The notes under the pieces: model-generated
Seen by the model: the letters and a program-made list of their open reading frames with translations, nothing else
What the model was told of the DNA's origin: nothing
The model's database searches: none
Origin: JAAYJG01 sp964450305
GTDB lineage: Bacteria; Bacillota; Clostridia; DSM-8532
Assembly: GCA_964450305.1 (NCBI GenBank)
Contig: CAYVFB010000002.1
Location: forward strand, 25,959 to 89,958
Direction of reading: 5' to 3'
DNA: 64,000 nt
Shown: positions 51,522-59,790 of the stretch, piece by piece
Layout: each line of letters begins with the position of its first letter
Position numbering within the stretch: position 1 is the first letter of the stretch
Program-made: the position numbers and the translations under genes

Positions 51522-52520
51522 ATGCAAGGGAAAATAACACTTGCTCATGGTTCTGGCGGTGAAGCATACAGGAAGTTGGTACGGGAAATTTTTCTGCCGG
51601 CATTTTCAAATGAATACTTAATGCCTTTGACAGATTCGGCCATATGCCAGGCAAGTGAAAGAATAGCCATGACAACCGACAGTTATGTGGTAAAACCGTT
51701 GTTTTTCCCGGGCGGCGATATCGGAAGGCTCTGTATCAGCGGTACTGTAAATGATCTTGCTGTCAGTGGCGCGTGCCCGAAATATATCTCGGTTGGGATG
51801 ATTATTGAAGCCGGGTTCGATCTTTCGTCGCTTGCGCGGATTGCACAGTCAATGGCTGAAACAGCGATGGAAGCTGGCGTCTGTATTGTAACCGGAGATA
51901 CGAAGGTGGTTGAAGGTGGCAGCGCTGATGGTATTTTCATTAACACTGCCGGTATAGGTGTTTTTTCAGATGAAAGACCGCCTCTTAACCAAAAAATTCT
52001 GCCTGGCGACCGAATTATCCTCACGGGATATATGGCTTCACACGGGATTGCAATTCTGGCAGCCCGCGAGGAAATCCATTTCACTCCACCTGTCGAAAGT
52101 GATGTTGCTCCGCTTGCAGCGCTTGCCAATGCAGCATTGAACACGGGCTGCATCATCAACGCAATGCGGGATCCAACCCGTGGGGGTGTGGCGGCAACTC
52201 TTTGTGAATGGGCCCATGACAATACCGACATCGAGATAGTTGACAGGTCATTACCTATCCGTCCCGATGTATCCGCAGCATGCGGAATATTGGGGATGGA
52301 TCCGCTTTATATTGCCAATGAAGGGATAATGGTTCTGTCTGTACCGGAATGTCATGCAGAAAATGTGCTCGCAGCATTGCAAAACAATCCGCTGGGGGAA
52401 CATGCGGCGATAATTGGGCAGGTTAAAAAGGGACATGGGCATGTATACACAGTTACAGAAGTCGGCACGAAAAGAAAGGTCATGCTGCCGCAGGGTGAAT
52501 TGCTTCCAAGAATTTGCTGA
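51522..52520 (+). CDS. hypE: hydrogenase maturation protein HypE
   Basis: 332 residues; its C-terminal Cys is carbamoylated by HypF and dehydrated to thiocyanate for the NiFe cyanide ligands. PurM-like ATP-binding folds: LAHGSGGEAYRKLV, TTDSYVVKPLFFPGGDIGRL, GDTKVVEGG, MRDPTRGGVAATLCEW, and the essential C-terminal PRIC (ending exactly with Cys). It is separated from hypD by a ~800-bp insertion-like stretch, unlike the usual tight hypDE spacing. Confidence 0.96.
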   Translation: MQGKITLAHGSGGEAYRKLVREIFLPAFSNEYLMPLTDSAICQASERIAMTTDSYVVKPLFFPGGDIGRLCISGTVNDLAVSGACPKYISVGMIIEAGFDLSSLARIAQSMAETAMEAGVCIVTGDTKVVEGGSADGIFINTAGIGVFSDERPPLNQKILPGDRIILTGYMASHGIAILAAREEIHFTPPVESDVAPLAALANAALNTGCIINAMRDPTRGGVAATLCEWAHDNTDIEIVDRSLPIRPDVSAACGILGMDPLYIANEGIMVLSVPECHAENVLAALQNNPLGEHAAIIGQVKKGHGHVYTVTEVGTKRKVMLPQGELLPRIC

Positions 52521-52543
52521 TCTTTCCATGTTTTTATTATGAC

Positions 52544-52605
52544 TTGACTATGAAATCGATTGGTACTACAATGATGCAGTGTATGCATTTTGTATACAAT
52601 ATACA
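52544..52605 (+). promoter_or_regulatory. hydrogenase operon promoter with palindromic site
   Basis: TTGACT (52544-52549), 17-nt spacer, TACAAT (52567-52572). Just downstream TGTATACAATATACA (52591-52605) is a palindrome with 6-bp arms, preceded by GTGTATGCA (52580-52588) and followed by AAATACATTT, so a repressor site overlapping the start of transcription is likely. It does not match a Rex box. About 140 nt of leader follow. Confidence 0.65.
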
Positions 52606-52744
52606 TTTAAATACATTTACTGAATGAAGATGGAATAGTTTTTACTACGCCGTCCGGGCGTGAACAAAAAAGACTCGCAGATACAGCTAATACTGGCTTT
52701 ATCCGTTTGACTTGTGTAAAGGACATAAAGGTGGACATCATTCT

Positions 52745-54160
52745 ATGGAAAATCTAATCATCCTATTATGTATTTTAATACCCATGCTGGGGGCGTTCCT
52801 TCTTCCATTACTGGGGAAATTCAATACCAGAATACGAAATGTTTCGGCGTTGGCTTTTGTTGCTTTCGCCTTTATTTGTGGGGTACTTTTAGTGCCGAAG
52901 ACTTTTACCGGCTCACAGGCGTTTGTGCATTATCAGCTGCCACTGGGGTTAAGCTTCGGATTTCTGGCTGATCCTCTGGCTGTCTTTATGGCATTAACCG
53001 CATCAGGTGTGGCAGCAGTAATCATCCTCTATTCCTTCGGTTATATGAAAGAATATGACAACCAGAACGAATATTATATGATGGTCTGCCTGTTTATTGG
53101 CGCGATGATGGGACTGGTTTTTTCAACAAACCTCATTTTCATTTATACGTTTTGGGAGATCTCCGCGCTATGCTGCTGGAGGCTTATCGGTTTTTATCGC
53201 GAAGATATCACCGTGCTCCGGGCGAATAAGGCGTTTATAACAACGGTGGCCGGTGCACTTGTGATGTTAATCGGATTTTTCGGGATATATGGACAGACCG
53301 GCACGTTCGATCTGATGGCAATGAAAGGGACAGCGATACCCGGATGGGTCGTGGCTGCCATATTATTCGGTATCCTTTCAAAATCCGCAACTTTCCCATT
53401 GCATGGATGGCTGCCGGATGCAGGTGTCGCGCCATCCCCGGTAACATCGCTTCTTCACGCCGCGGTGCTTGTAAAAATTGGTGTATACGCATATGCACGG
53501 CTGTTTGTTATCAATTTTAAAATTGATGAAGCCTTTACCATCGCAGTGCCCATAATTGCTGCCATCAGCATGCTTATCAGCAGTGGCGCGGCAATGCGAG
53601 CAAACGATATCAAACGTGTGGTCGCTTATTCCACAATCAGCCAGCTGGCGTTCATCCTTTTGGGATTGTCCTGCGGCAGTGATATTGGTGTCGTGGGAGG
53701 AATGTTGTATATACTGATGCACAGTGTTGCTAAAGGTGGATTATTCCTGTGTGCGGGCATTGTTGAGCACACCGTGCATACAAAAGACATCACTGAAATG
53801 GGCGGGTTGTATAAAAAGATGCCGTTAACTGCGCTCGCTTTTATCCTGTGCGCCTTTTCAGTCATGGGAATCCCCCCGTTCGGCGGATTTTTCGCAAAGT
53901 ATCTTGTGATAAACGGAATTATTTCTTCAGGAAATATCGTGCTTGGAATTGTATTCATCCTGGGTGCCGTTATGACCGTCATGTACCTTGCACGGCTTTT
54001 CGTGAAGGTTTTCCTTGGGCCGCAAACCTTTCCCGATGCGAAGGAAGGCACTCCGGTTATGCTCGTGTCGGTAACGGTGTTGGCCATCCTGTCACTTGCC
54101 CTGGGAATATGGATAAGCGTTCCGTCTGGCCTTGCATCTTTGTTAGGGGGGCACTTGTGA
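52745..54160 (+). CDS. hydrogenase antiporter-like subunit 1 (NuoL/M/N family)
   Basis: 471 residues, about 14 membrane helices, of the Mrp/NuoLMN proton-translocating family. Recognisable parts: FWEISALCCWRLIG (Glu of the antiporter motif), the central ILSKSATFPLHGWLPDAGVAPSPVTSLLHAAVLVKIGVYAY-type helix pair with the conserved Lys, and KRVVAYSTISQLAFILLGL. It is the first gene of the operon (promoter 52544). ATG 52745 with AGGTGG upstream; the following gene starts 1 bp after the stop. Expected to pump H+ or Na+ when the hydrogenase turns over. Confidence 0.93.
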   Translation: MENLIILLCILIPMLGAFLLPLLGKFNTRIRNVSALAFVAFAFICGVLLVPKTFTGSQAFVHYQLPLGLSFGFLADPLAVFMALTASGVAAVIILYSFGYMKEYDNQNEYYMMVCLFIGAMMGLVFSTNLIFIYTFWEISALCCWRLIGFYREDITVLRANKAFITTVAGALVMLIGFFGIYGQTGTFDLMAMKGTAIPGWVVAAILFGILSKSATFPLHGWLPDAGVAPSPVTSLLHAAVLVKIGVYAYARLFVINFKIDEAFTIAVPIIAAISMLISSGAAMRANDIKRVVAYSTISQLAFILLGLSCGSDIGVVGGMLYILMHSVAKGGLFLCAGIVEHTVHTKDITEMGGLYKKMPLTALAFILCAFSVMGIPPFGGFFAKYLVINGIISSGNIVLGIVFILGAVMTVMYLARLFVKVFLGPQTFPDAKEGTPVMLVSVTVLAILSLALGIWISVPSGLASLLGGHL

Positions 54161-54161
54161 T

Positions 54162-56027
54162 ATGTTGAATACTGTAAATCTGTTATTAAGCAGGAATGCT
54201 AACATCCTTCTTTTGATGATCCTGTTGCCGGTTGTTTTCGGTGCAATAGCGTGGCTCTTGCGAAAGATTTATATCCCACGCCTCATTACTGTTTTATTAT
54301 CGTCAGCTCTGAACCTATTGTTTGCAATAAGCCTATACCAATCGGAAGGGTTTTACAGGGTTTTCCCGCTCGCAGGAAATGGCTTGGATTTTGCCGTCCG
54401 GGTTTACCGGTTTTCAGCATTGTTTCTGGTTCTTACTGCTGCTTCATTTTTACTGGTTAGCCTTTACAGCGCGGTATTTTTAAGAAATGAAAGGTATGCC
54501 GGTAGGTTCATGTTATATCTGTATATCAGCCTTGCGATGATAAACGGCGCGCTTTTGTCCGATACCCTTGGGGTCATGCTCTTCTTCTGGGAGGGGCTTT
54601 TATGCACACTTTTTGCAATGCTTCTGATCAACAATCAACAAAACCCGAAAACAGCTGTGAAAGCATTGGTTTTATCGGGAACCGCTGATCTGCTGTTAAT
54701 GCTTGGGATGATTATTACCACCGTTCAGGCGGGAACGCCTTTTATCAGTCAAATGCAAAAGCTGCCTGTGACCGGTGTGTCGAGTGTTGGCTTTATCTGT
54801 ATGATGCTTGGCGCTGTCGGAAAAGCAGGATGCATGCCCTTCCACAGTTGGATTCCAAGCGCGGCAAATGATGCTCCGACGCCGTTTATGGCAGCTTTTC
54901 CGGGTGCGCTTGAAAAGTTGCTTGGAATATACCTTGCCGTACGTATTGCCGCCGATATCTATGATTTTCAGCCGGGAAGCAGTATGAGTATTGCGATGAT
55001 GACACTTGGCACCCTGACGATTCTGTTCGCTGTAGCGATGGCGCTGATTCAAAAGGATATGAAGAGGCTTCTTTCATACCACTCTATCAGCCAGGTCGGT
55101 TATATGGTGCTTGGTATTGGCACTGCATTGCCGGTTGGTATTGTGGGCGCGCTTTTTCATATGCTCAACAATGCGGTATATAAAAGCTGCTTATTTATGG
55201 CTGCAGGCAGTATAGAAAAACAAACCGGAACAACCGATCTGCGTAAAATTGGCGGGCTTGCGAAAACCATGCCGGTTACAATGATCTGCTTTACCATCAG
55301 CGGCCTTGCAATTGCAGGAATTCCTCCGCTGAATGGCTTCTTTTCAAAGGAACTGATTTTTGACGCGGCAATCGAGAGCCATGTTGTGTTTTATATCGGT
55401 GCGCTATTGGGTGCTTTTATGACAGCGGTATCCTTCCTGAAGATGGGGCGGGCGGCTTTTGCCGGGGAATTCAAGGTTCTGGCCGGCAAAAAAGGACGGG
55501 AATCGGGTATCGGCATGCTGCTGCCAATGGTTGTTCTGTCTTTGCTTTCAATATTGTTCGGCGTGTTCAACAAATGGCCGCTGGATTCACTGTTATCTCC
55601 CGCAGCCGGTGTTTCTGAAAGCTTTTCCGGATGGCCTCATTCAACAATGCTTGTTATGATATCGGTTATTGTTCTATTATTGGCACTGTGTGATCATATT
55701 TACGGTTGCAGAAAGTCAGGCAGTGCCATTAACGCGGCTGATCATATCCATTATGCACCGGTACTGAAGAGCATATACCAGGCAGCTGAAAAGCAGTGGT
55801 TTGATCCGTATGTATGGATGATGACGGCAGTGAATGGTTTCTCAAGGGTTTGTGTTCTGATTGAAAAAGGAATCAGCTGGTTTTATGATAAAACCGTGGT
55901 TGAAGTGGTAGAAGGCGCGGGTAGCGTGTTGAAACGTTTGAATAACGGCAGCCTTTCCCGTTATTTGTTGGCTGCGGTTGCTGGTGTCGCGTGTATTATT
56001 GTCATCTTTATTGTTGTGCTTTTTTAG
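54162..56027 (+). CDS. hydrogenase antiporter-like subunit 2 (NuoL-like)
   Basis: 621 residues, longest of the three antiporter-like subunits, with 14 core helices and an extra C-terminal part (about 480-621) as in NuoL/HyfB-type proteins. Motifs: MLFFWEGLLCTLFAML, GAVGKAGCMPFHSWIPSAANDAPTPFMAAFPGALEKLLG-like central helices, LLSYHSISQVGYMVLGIG. The carboxyl end (WFYDKTVVEVVEGAGSVLKRL) with amphipathic segments may be a lateral-helix remnant. GGGGG ribosome-binding site in the end of the preceding gene. Confidence 0.92.
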   Translation: MLNTVNLLLSRNANILLLMILLPVVFGAIAWLLRKIYIPRLITVLLSSALNLLFAISLYQSEGFYRVFPLAGNGLDFAVRVYRFSALFLVLTAASFLLVSLYSAVFLRNERYAGRFMLYLYISLAMINGALLSDTLGVMLFFWEGLLCTLFAMLLINNQQNPKTAVKALVLSGTADLLLMLGMIITTVQAGTPFISQMQKLPVTGVSSVGFICMMLGAVGKAGCMPFHSWIPSAANDAPTPFMAAFPGALEKLLGIYLAVRIAADIYDFQPGSSMSIAMMTLGTLTILFAVAMALIQKDMKRLLSYHSISQVGYMVLGIGTALPVGIVGALFHMLNNAVYKSCLFMAAGSIEKQTGTTDLRKIGGLAKTMPVTMICFTISGLAIAGIPPLNGFFSKELIFDAAIESHVVFYIGALLGAFMTAVSFLKMGRAAFAGEFKVLAGKKGRESGIGMLLPMVVLSLLSILFGVFNKWPLDSLLSPAAGVSESFSGWPHSTMLVMISVIVLLLALCDHIYGCRKSGSAINAADHIHYAPVLKSIYQAAEKQWFDPYVWMMTAVNGFSRVCVLIEKGISWFYDKTVVEVVEGAGSVLKRLNNGSLSRYLLAAVAGVACIIVIFIVVLF

Positions 56028-56041
56028 GGGGGCATTCCAAA

Positions 56042-57505
56042 ATGCAGGGTTTAGCGCGTATTGCGGTTACATTTTTTGCCGTGCCGCTGTTGATCATTTT
56101 GATCAATAATCTGTTATCCAAACGTTCGGCCGAAAGGTTGAGTTTTATTCTTGCCGGTTCGGCTGCGGTCATTCAGATTTTTTCTTCGATAGCAGGCTTT
56201 TTCATGCTTTCTTTTTATCAGCTGCATGAATATGAGTTCTCTATGCTATGGGATATGGAAACCGTAGGATCGGAGGTTTTGTCTGTAACTTCGCTTTCAT
56301 TGGTCATCCTGTTTTGTATTGGATTTGTAGCATTGGTGTCGGTATTGATTGCAAACCGGACTATTGCCACGAAAAAAACAGCCTATGTCAATCTATTGAT
56401 GACATTGATTCTGGGAATGAACGGAATGGTGATTGTTACCGATCTGTTCTCCCTTTATGTATTTCTGGAAATTGTGGGGATATCCAGCTTTGTTTTGATT
56501 GCCATGTTTAAAACCGGGAACGGGCTTGAAGGCGCATTTAAATACCTGGTCATGTCCAGCGTTGCAAGTATTTTCATTCTGACGGGGCTGGCATTTATCT
56601 TTATGCAGCAGGGAAGCCTGCAATATGCACATATCCGCGCAAGCCTCCTCAATGGCCAAAGCATATCCCAGGAGTTACCGGTTTATATTGCTCTCATCCT
56701 TATAATTGCCGGATTTGCAATAAAAACCGGCGCTGTGCCTTTCCACAGCTGGCTGCCCGATGCGCACCAAAGCGCCGACACATCCATCTCGGTGCTGCTA
56801 AGCGGAATTGTCATCAAGGTGGCAGGGATATATGGGTTTATTGTTTTAATCGATCTATTTGCCGAAGTACCCGCTATTAACATGACACTGGCAATCATGG
56901 GAGTTATATCGATACTGACCGGAGCACTGCTTGCGCTCAAACAGGATCACTTTAAGCGAATTGTGGCATATTCATCGGTGAGCCAGATGGGATATATCCT
57001 GCTTGGCTTAAGTGCTGGCAGCACCCTGGGGCTTTTAGGCGCTATCGTGCATATTTTTAACCACGCTACATTTAAATGTACGTTGTTTTCGAATGCCGCC
57101 GCATTGCACGAACAGACCGGAACATTGGATATCAATGAAATGGGTGGACTTCAGAAGAAAATGCCGATAACAGGATTTTCGTCCATTGCCGCTTTTTTGT
57201 CCACCGCAGGCATACCGCCTTTTGCAGGTTTCTGGAGCAAGCTTTTAATCATCATGGCGTTATGGAACAGAAACATGAGTGTTTTTGCGGGGATTGCACT
57301 TTTTGCCAGTATATTTACAGCAGCCTATTTTCTACGATTGCAAAGAAAGGTTTTCTTTGGCAAATTAAATGAGAGATTCGCAGATCTGAAAGAAATAAGC
57401 GGAAGCATCCGGTTTGCTGAGATCATGCTGACGGTTATCATAATCGCGGCAGGGCTGGCCTTTCCGTTTGCTCTTTTATATCTTCAGCAAAGAGGGATAC
57501 TTTAG
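56042..57505 (+). CDS. hydrogenase antiporter-like subunit 3 (NuoN/M-like)
   Basis: 487 residues, 14 membrane helices. Motifs: YVFLEIVGISSFVLIAMFKTG, FAIKTGAVPFHSWLPDAHQSADTSISVLLSGIVIKVAGIYG (conserved Lys pair), FKRIVAYSSVSQMGYILLGLSAG. ATG 56042 after GGGGG; a longer reading back to 55991 lies inside the preceding gene. Its stop codon (57503-57505) falls inside repeat C2, which follows at once. Confidence 0.93.
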   Translation: MQGLARIAVTFFAVPLLIILINNLLSKRSAERLSFILAGSAAVIQIFSSIAGFFMLSFYQLHEYEFSMLWDMETVGSEVLSVTSLSLVILFCIGFVALVSVLIANRTIATKKTAYVNLLMTLILGMNGMVIVTDLFSLYVFLEIVGISSFVLIAMFKTGNGLEGAFKYLVMSSVASIFILTGLAFIFMQQGSLQYAHIRASLLNGQSISQELPVYIALILIIAGFAIKTGAVPFHSWLPDAHQSADTSISVLLSGIVIKVAGIYGFIVLIDLFAEVPAINMTLAIMGVISILTGALLALKQDHFKRIVAYSSVSQMGYILLGLSAGSTLGLLGAIVHIFNHATFKCTLFSNAAALHEQTGTLDINEMGGLQKKMPITGFSSIAAFLSTAGIPPFAGFWSKLLIIMALWNRNMSVFAGIALFASIFTAAYFLRLQRKVFFGKLNERFADLKEISGSIRFAEIMLTVIIIAAGLAFPFALLYLQQRGIL

Positions 57506-57600
57506 TAACTTACAGCTGCAAAACATTAAATAGAAACAGGAATCTGATGTTTTGCAGCTGTGAGTACCGCTGTTGGGGTGTGGGCGAAGCCCACTTTAAG
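57502..57600 (+). repeat. family C two-hairpin repeat, copy C2, inside operon
   Basis: Hairpin 1 at 57512-57561 (ACAGCTGCAAAACATT ... GATGTTTTGCAGCTGT), GAGTACCG, hairpin 2 GTGGGCGAAGCCCAC at 57580-57594, then CACTTTAAGGAGG, which supplies the ribosome-binding site of the next gene. Relative to C1, left-arm T and right-arm A of hairpin 1 are replaced by G and C, and an unpaired T of C1 is a C-G pair here: compensatory changes that argue for a folded RNA. Confidence 0.85.
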
Positions 57601-57614
57601 GAGGGAAAGAAACA

Positions 57615-58112
57615 TTGGAAGCAATTGTGTATATCTGTCTTGGGTTCATGCTCATCTTCGGTGTTATGGCGGTGATGTTTCGCAGTATGTTAAAATCCGC
57701 CATTGCGTTGGCTGCTGCCAGCGTGATGCTGGGTGTTATCATGTATGTACTCAATTCGGTTTGGTCTGCCCTGTTTGAGATATCGGTCTGCTCCGGATTG
57801 GTTTCGGTTATTTTTATCAGTGCAATCAGTCTGTCCAATGCGGAAAAAAAGGAAGTTGAAAAGCAATATGAAGATAAAAATCGAATGAAATTCCTGCCGG
57901 TTATCCTGATTGCGGGTGGAGCTGCGCTGGTAGCAGCAGCGATGATCATCGGCTTTTCTCCGGTGTCTCCGGCTCCGGCAGCCGAGGTTGCAGACAATTT
58001 CAGAGAAATTTTATGGAACCATCGCCAAGCGGACATTTGGGGCCAGATAATTGTTTTAATCACCGGTTCAGTGTCGGTCGTAGTTTTATTTCGGGAGGGT
58101 GATGCATTGTGA
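57615..58112 (+). CDS. hydrogenase membrane subunit, NuoJ/MbhD-like
   Basis: 165 residues, about five membrane helices. The N-terminal half (MLIFGVMAVMFRSMLKSAIALAAASVMLG, ALFEISVCSGLVSVIFISAISL) matches NuoJ/Mrp-type small subunits with a mid-membrane Glu. The start is TTG 57615, ten nt after AAGGAGG, which itself directly follows repeat C2. The stop overlaps the next start (GTGA). Confidence 0.82.
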   Translation: MEAIVYICLGFMLIFGVMAVMFRSMLKSAIALAAASVMLGVIMYVLNSVWSALFEISVCSGLVSVIFISAISLSNAEKKEVEKQYEDKNRMKFLPVILIAGGAALVAAAMIIGFSPVSPAPAAEVADNFREILWNHRQADIWGQIIVLITGSVSVVVLFREGDAL

Positions 58113-58423
58113 GTATATTCAAATTGGAAATGGTGATGCTGATAACCGGGTTTCTGTTGATTATTGCCGGTTGCTATTGCCTGGTACGAACATATCATAT
58201 GCTGAAGATCATTATTGGTATTGAGGTTGCAATGAAGGCCGTGACAATGTTTATCATCCTTGCAGGTTTTGTCAATGGAAACAGCGATTTAGCTCAAACC
58301 TTTGTTATCACGGTAATTGTTACAGAAGTGGTTGTCGTGGTTGTTGCTGCAGGTATAGCCATCAACCTTTATAAGAAATATGGAAGCATGGATATTCGTA
58401 ATTTGAGAAAGTTGAAAGGATAG
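58109..58423 (+). CDS. hydrogenase membrane subunit, NuoK/MnhC-like
   Basis: 104 residues, three membrane helices. NuoK-type Glu residues are in IIIGIEVAMKAVTMF (helix 2) and VIVTEVVVVVV (helix 3). GTG 58109 with GGGAGGG 9 nt upstream; 4-bp GTGA overlap with the preceding gene. Confidence 0.9.
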   Translation: MSIFKLEMVMLITGFLLIIAGCYCLVRTYHMLKIIIGIEVAMKAVTMFIILAGFVNGNSDLAQTFVITVIVTEVVVVVVAAGIAINLYKKYGSMDIRNLRKLKG

Positions 58424-58432
58424 GCCTTTATT

Positions 58433-58753
58433 ATGGGAAGCTTGATTTTTTCACCCCTTGTTGCTTTCATTCTATTTTTTGTGATATTTGCTGCCTTTTC
58501 AAAGGGCATTTCCGGCTATTCCCACTATAGGTCAGAGAGTGTGAATGAGATCGATGCATATGCCTGTGGGCAGAAAAACATCAGACATTATGTCAATCCT
58601 GATTTCAGACAATTTTTCCCGTACGCATTTTTCTATACCATTATGCATGTTCTGGTACTTATTGTAGCAACCGCACCTTATGATGCGCCACTGTTGCCTG
58701 TGATTTACATTGTTTCGGGAATATTATCGATAGTTATCATTTTTAAGAGGTGA
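58433..58753 (+). CDS. hydrogenase membrane subunit, NuoA-like
   Basis: 106 residues, three membrane helices. The loop after helix 1 has EIDAYACGQKN, the counterpart of the P-Y-E-C-G loop of NuoA/ND3, followed by RQFFPYAFFYTIMHVLVLIV for helix 2. The acidic FDLEV residues of classical NuoA are absent. A NuoA counterpart is not part of the minimal Ech or Hyc hydrogenases, so its presence here is notable. AAAGGAT ribosome-binding site. Confidence 0.75.
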   Translation: MGSLIFSPLVAFILFFVIFAAFSKGISGYSHYRSESVNEIDAYACGQKNIRHYVNPDFRQFFPYAFFYTIMHVLVLIVATAPYDAPLLPVIYIVSGILSIVIIFKR

Positions 58754-58760
58754 ACCTCCT

Positions 58761-59201
58761 ATGGGACTTTTAAAAAGAGCAATAGCATGGGGAACACGGA
58801 AATCACCGTGGATCCTGCACTTTAATACAGGATCATGCAATGGTTGTGATATTGAAACAATTGCCGCGTTAACGCCGAGGTTTGATCTCGAACGGATGGG
58901 GATTGTGCAGCAGGGCAGTCCGCGACATGCGGACATCCTGATTTGCACCGGTGCGGTTACATTACAGACGAGAGATCGGCTGAAGCAGATCTATGATCAA
59001 ATGCCGGAGCCAAAATTCGTCATTGCTGTCGGAACCTGCGCATGCACCGGAGGAATTTTTGACGGCTGCTATTGTGTTACCGGCGGTACCGACACCGTTG
59101 TTCCGGTAGATGTTTATATTCCGGGATGTGCAGTTCGCCCGGAAGCGTTGATTGATGCAATAGAAACACTTTTGAGTACGCTTGAGCCTAAAAAGAAGTG
59201 A
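58761..59201 (+). CDS. hydrogenase small subunit, NuoB-like
   Basis: 146 residues. Binds the N2-type [4Fe-4S] cluster next to the NiFe site: NTGSCNGCDIE (two Cys), VGTCACTGG and PGCAVRPEAL. Short N-terminus without membrane anchor, cytoplasmic face. AGAGGTG ribosome-binding site, partly pairing with CCTCCT before the ATG. Confidence 0.95.
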   Translation: MGLLKRAIAWGTRKSPWILHFNTGSCNGCDIETIAALTPRFDLERMGIVQQGSPRHADILICTGAVTLQTRDRLKQIYDQMPEPKFVIAVGTCACTGGIFDGCYCVTGGTDTVVPVDVYIPGCAVRPEALIDAIETLLSTLEPKKK

Positions 59202-59262
59202 ACATGAAGAACAGGGTTGCGCCAAATGGAAAGGAAGCTGCTGAAGGGAGGAGACCGAAGGA

Positions 59263-59790
59263 ATGCAAATGGAACAGGAGATTGTGGACAGACTATACGG
59301 GAAATTTGATTTTCTGCAAGGTAAAATCAATATACAAAGACAGAAACGCATTTTTTCAGAGCCGCTGAGTAAAGAGGAATTTGAGCCGGTGATGCGATTT
59401 GTTCACGACGAGTTGGATTTTTTCAGGGCACATCATGTGGTAGGAACCGATGATGGCGATGATTTGGGGTTTGTTTATCTTGTATCCAACCATGACAATA
59501 TCATCCTCGCGCTGAAGGAAAAAGCACCAAAGAATGATCCCAGAATTAACACAATGACCGACATCTACCCGTCCCTTATTCTGCATGAGCGAGAGCTGAT
59601 GGACCTTTTTGGGGCGGTTGTCGAGGGTCTGCCGGAGGGTCCATCCTATCCGCTGCCCGACGGGTGGCCGAAGGGGAATTATCCATTGCGCAAGGAATGG
59701 AAACCCGAATACTTCGATAAAAATACCATGACTTACAATCCTCCCGTGCAAGACGCAAGCAAGGAGGCAGACATCGATGGAAGGGAATAA
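59263..59790 (+). CDS. hydrogenase subunit, NuoC-like
   Basis: 175 residues. Family core HVVGTDDGDDLGFVYLV and SLILHERELMDLFGAVVEGLP with the late YPLPDGWPKGNYPLRKEW, equivalent to the 30-kDa NuoC subunit of the peripheral arm. GGAGGAG precedes ATG 59263. Its end overlaps the large-subunit gene by 14 bp. Confidence 0.93.
   Translation: MQMEQEIVDRLYGKFDFLQGKINIQRQKRIFSEPLSKEEFEPVMRFVHDELDFFRAHHVVGTDDGDDLGFVYLVSNHDNIILALKEKAPKNDPRINTMTDIYPSLILHERELMDLFGAVVEGLPEGPSYPLPDGWPKGNYPLRKEWKPEYFDKNTMTYNPPVQDASKEADIDGRE

Noticed and set aside
52521..52744. Rex box at the hydrogenase promoter
   Set aside because: No TTGTGAAnnnnTTCACAA-like sequence; the palindrome there is TGTATACAATATACA.
57596..58198. 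Insertion sequence at family C copy C2
   Set aside because: The repeat has no coding capacity, and the flanking genes read cleanly as hydrogenase subunits.
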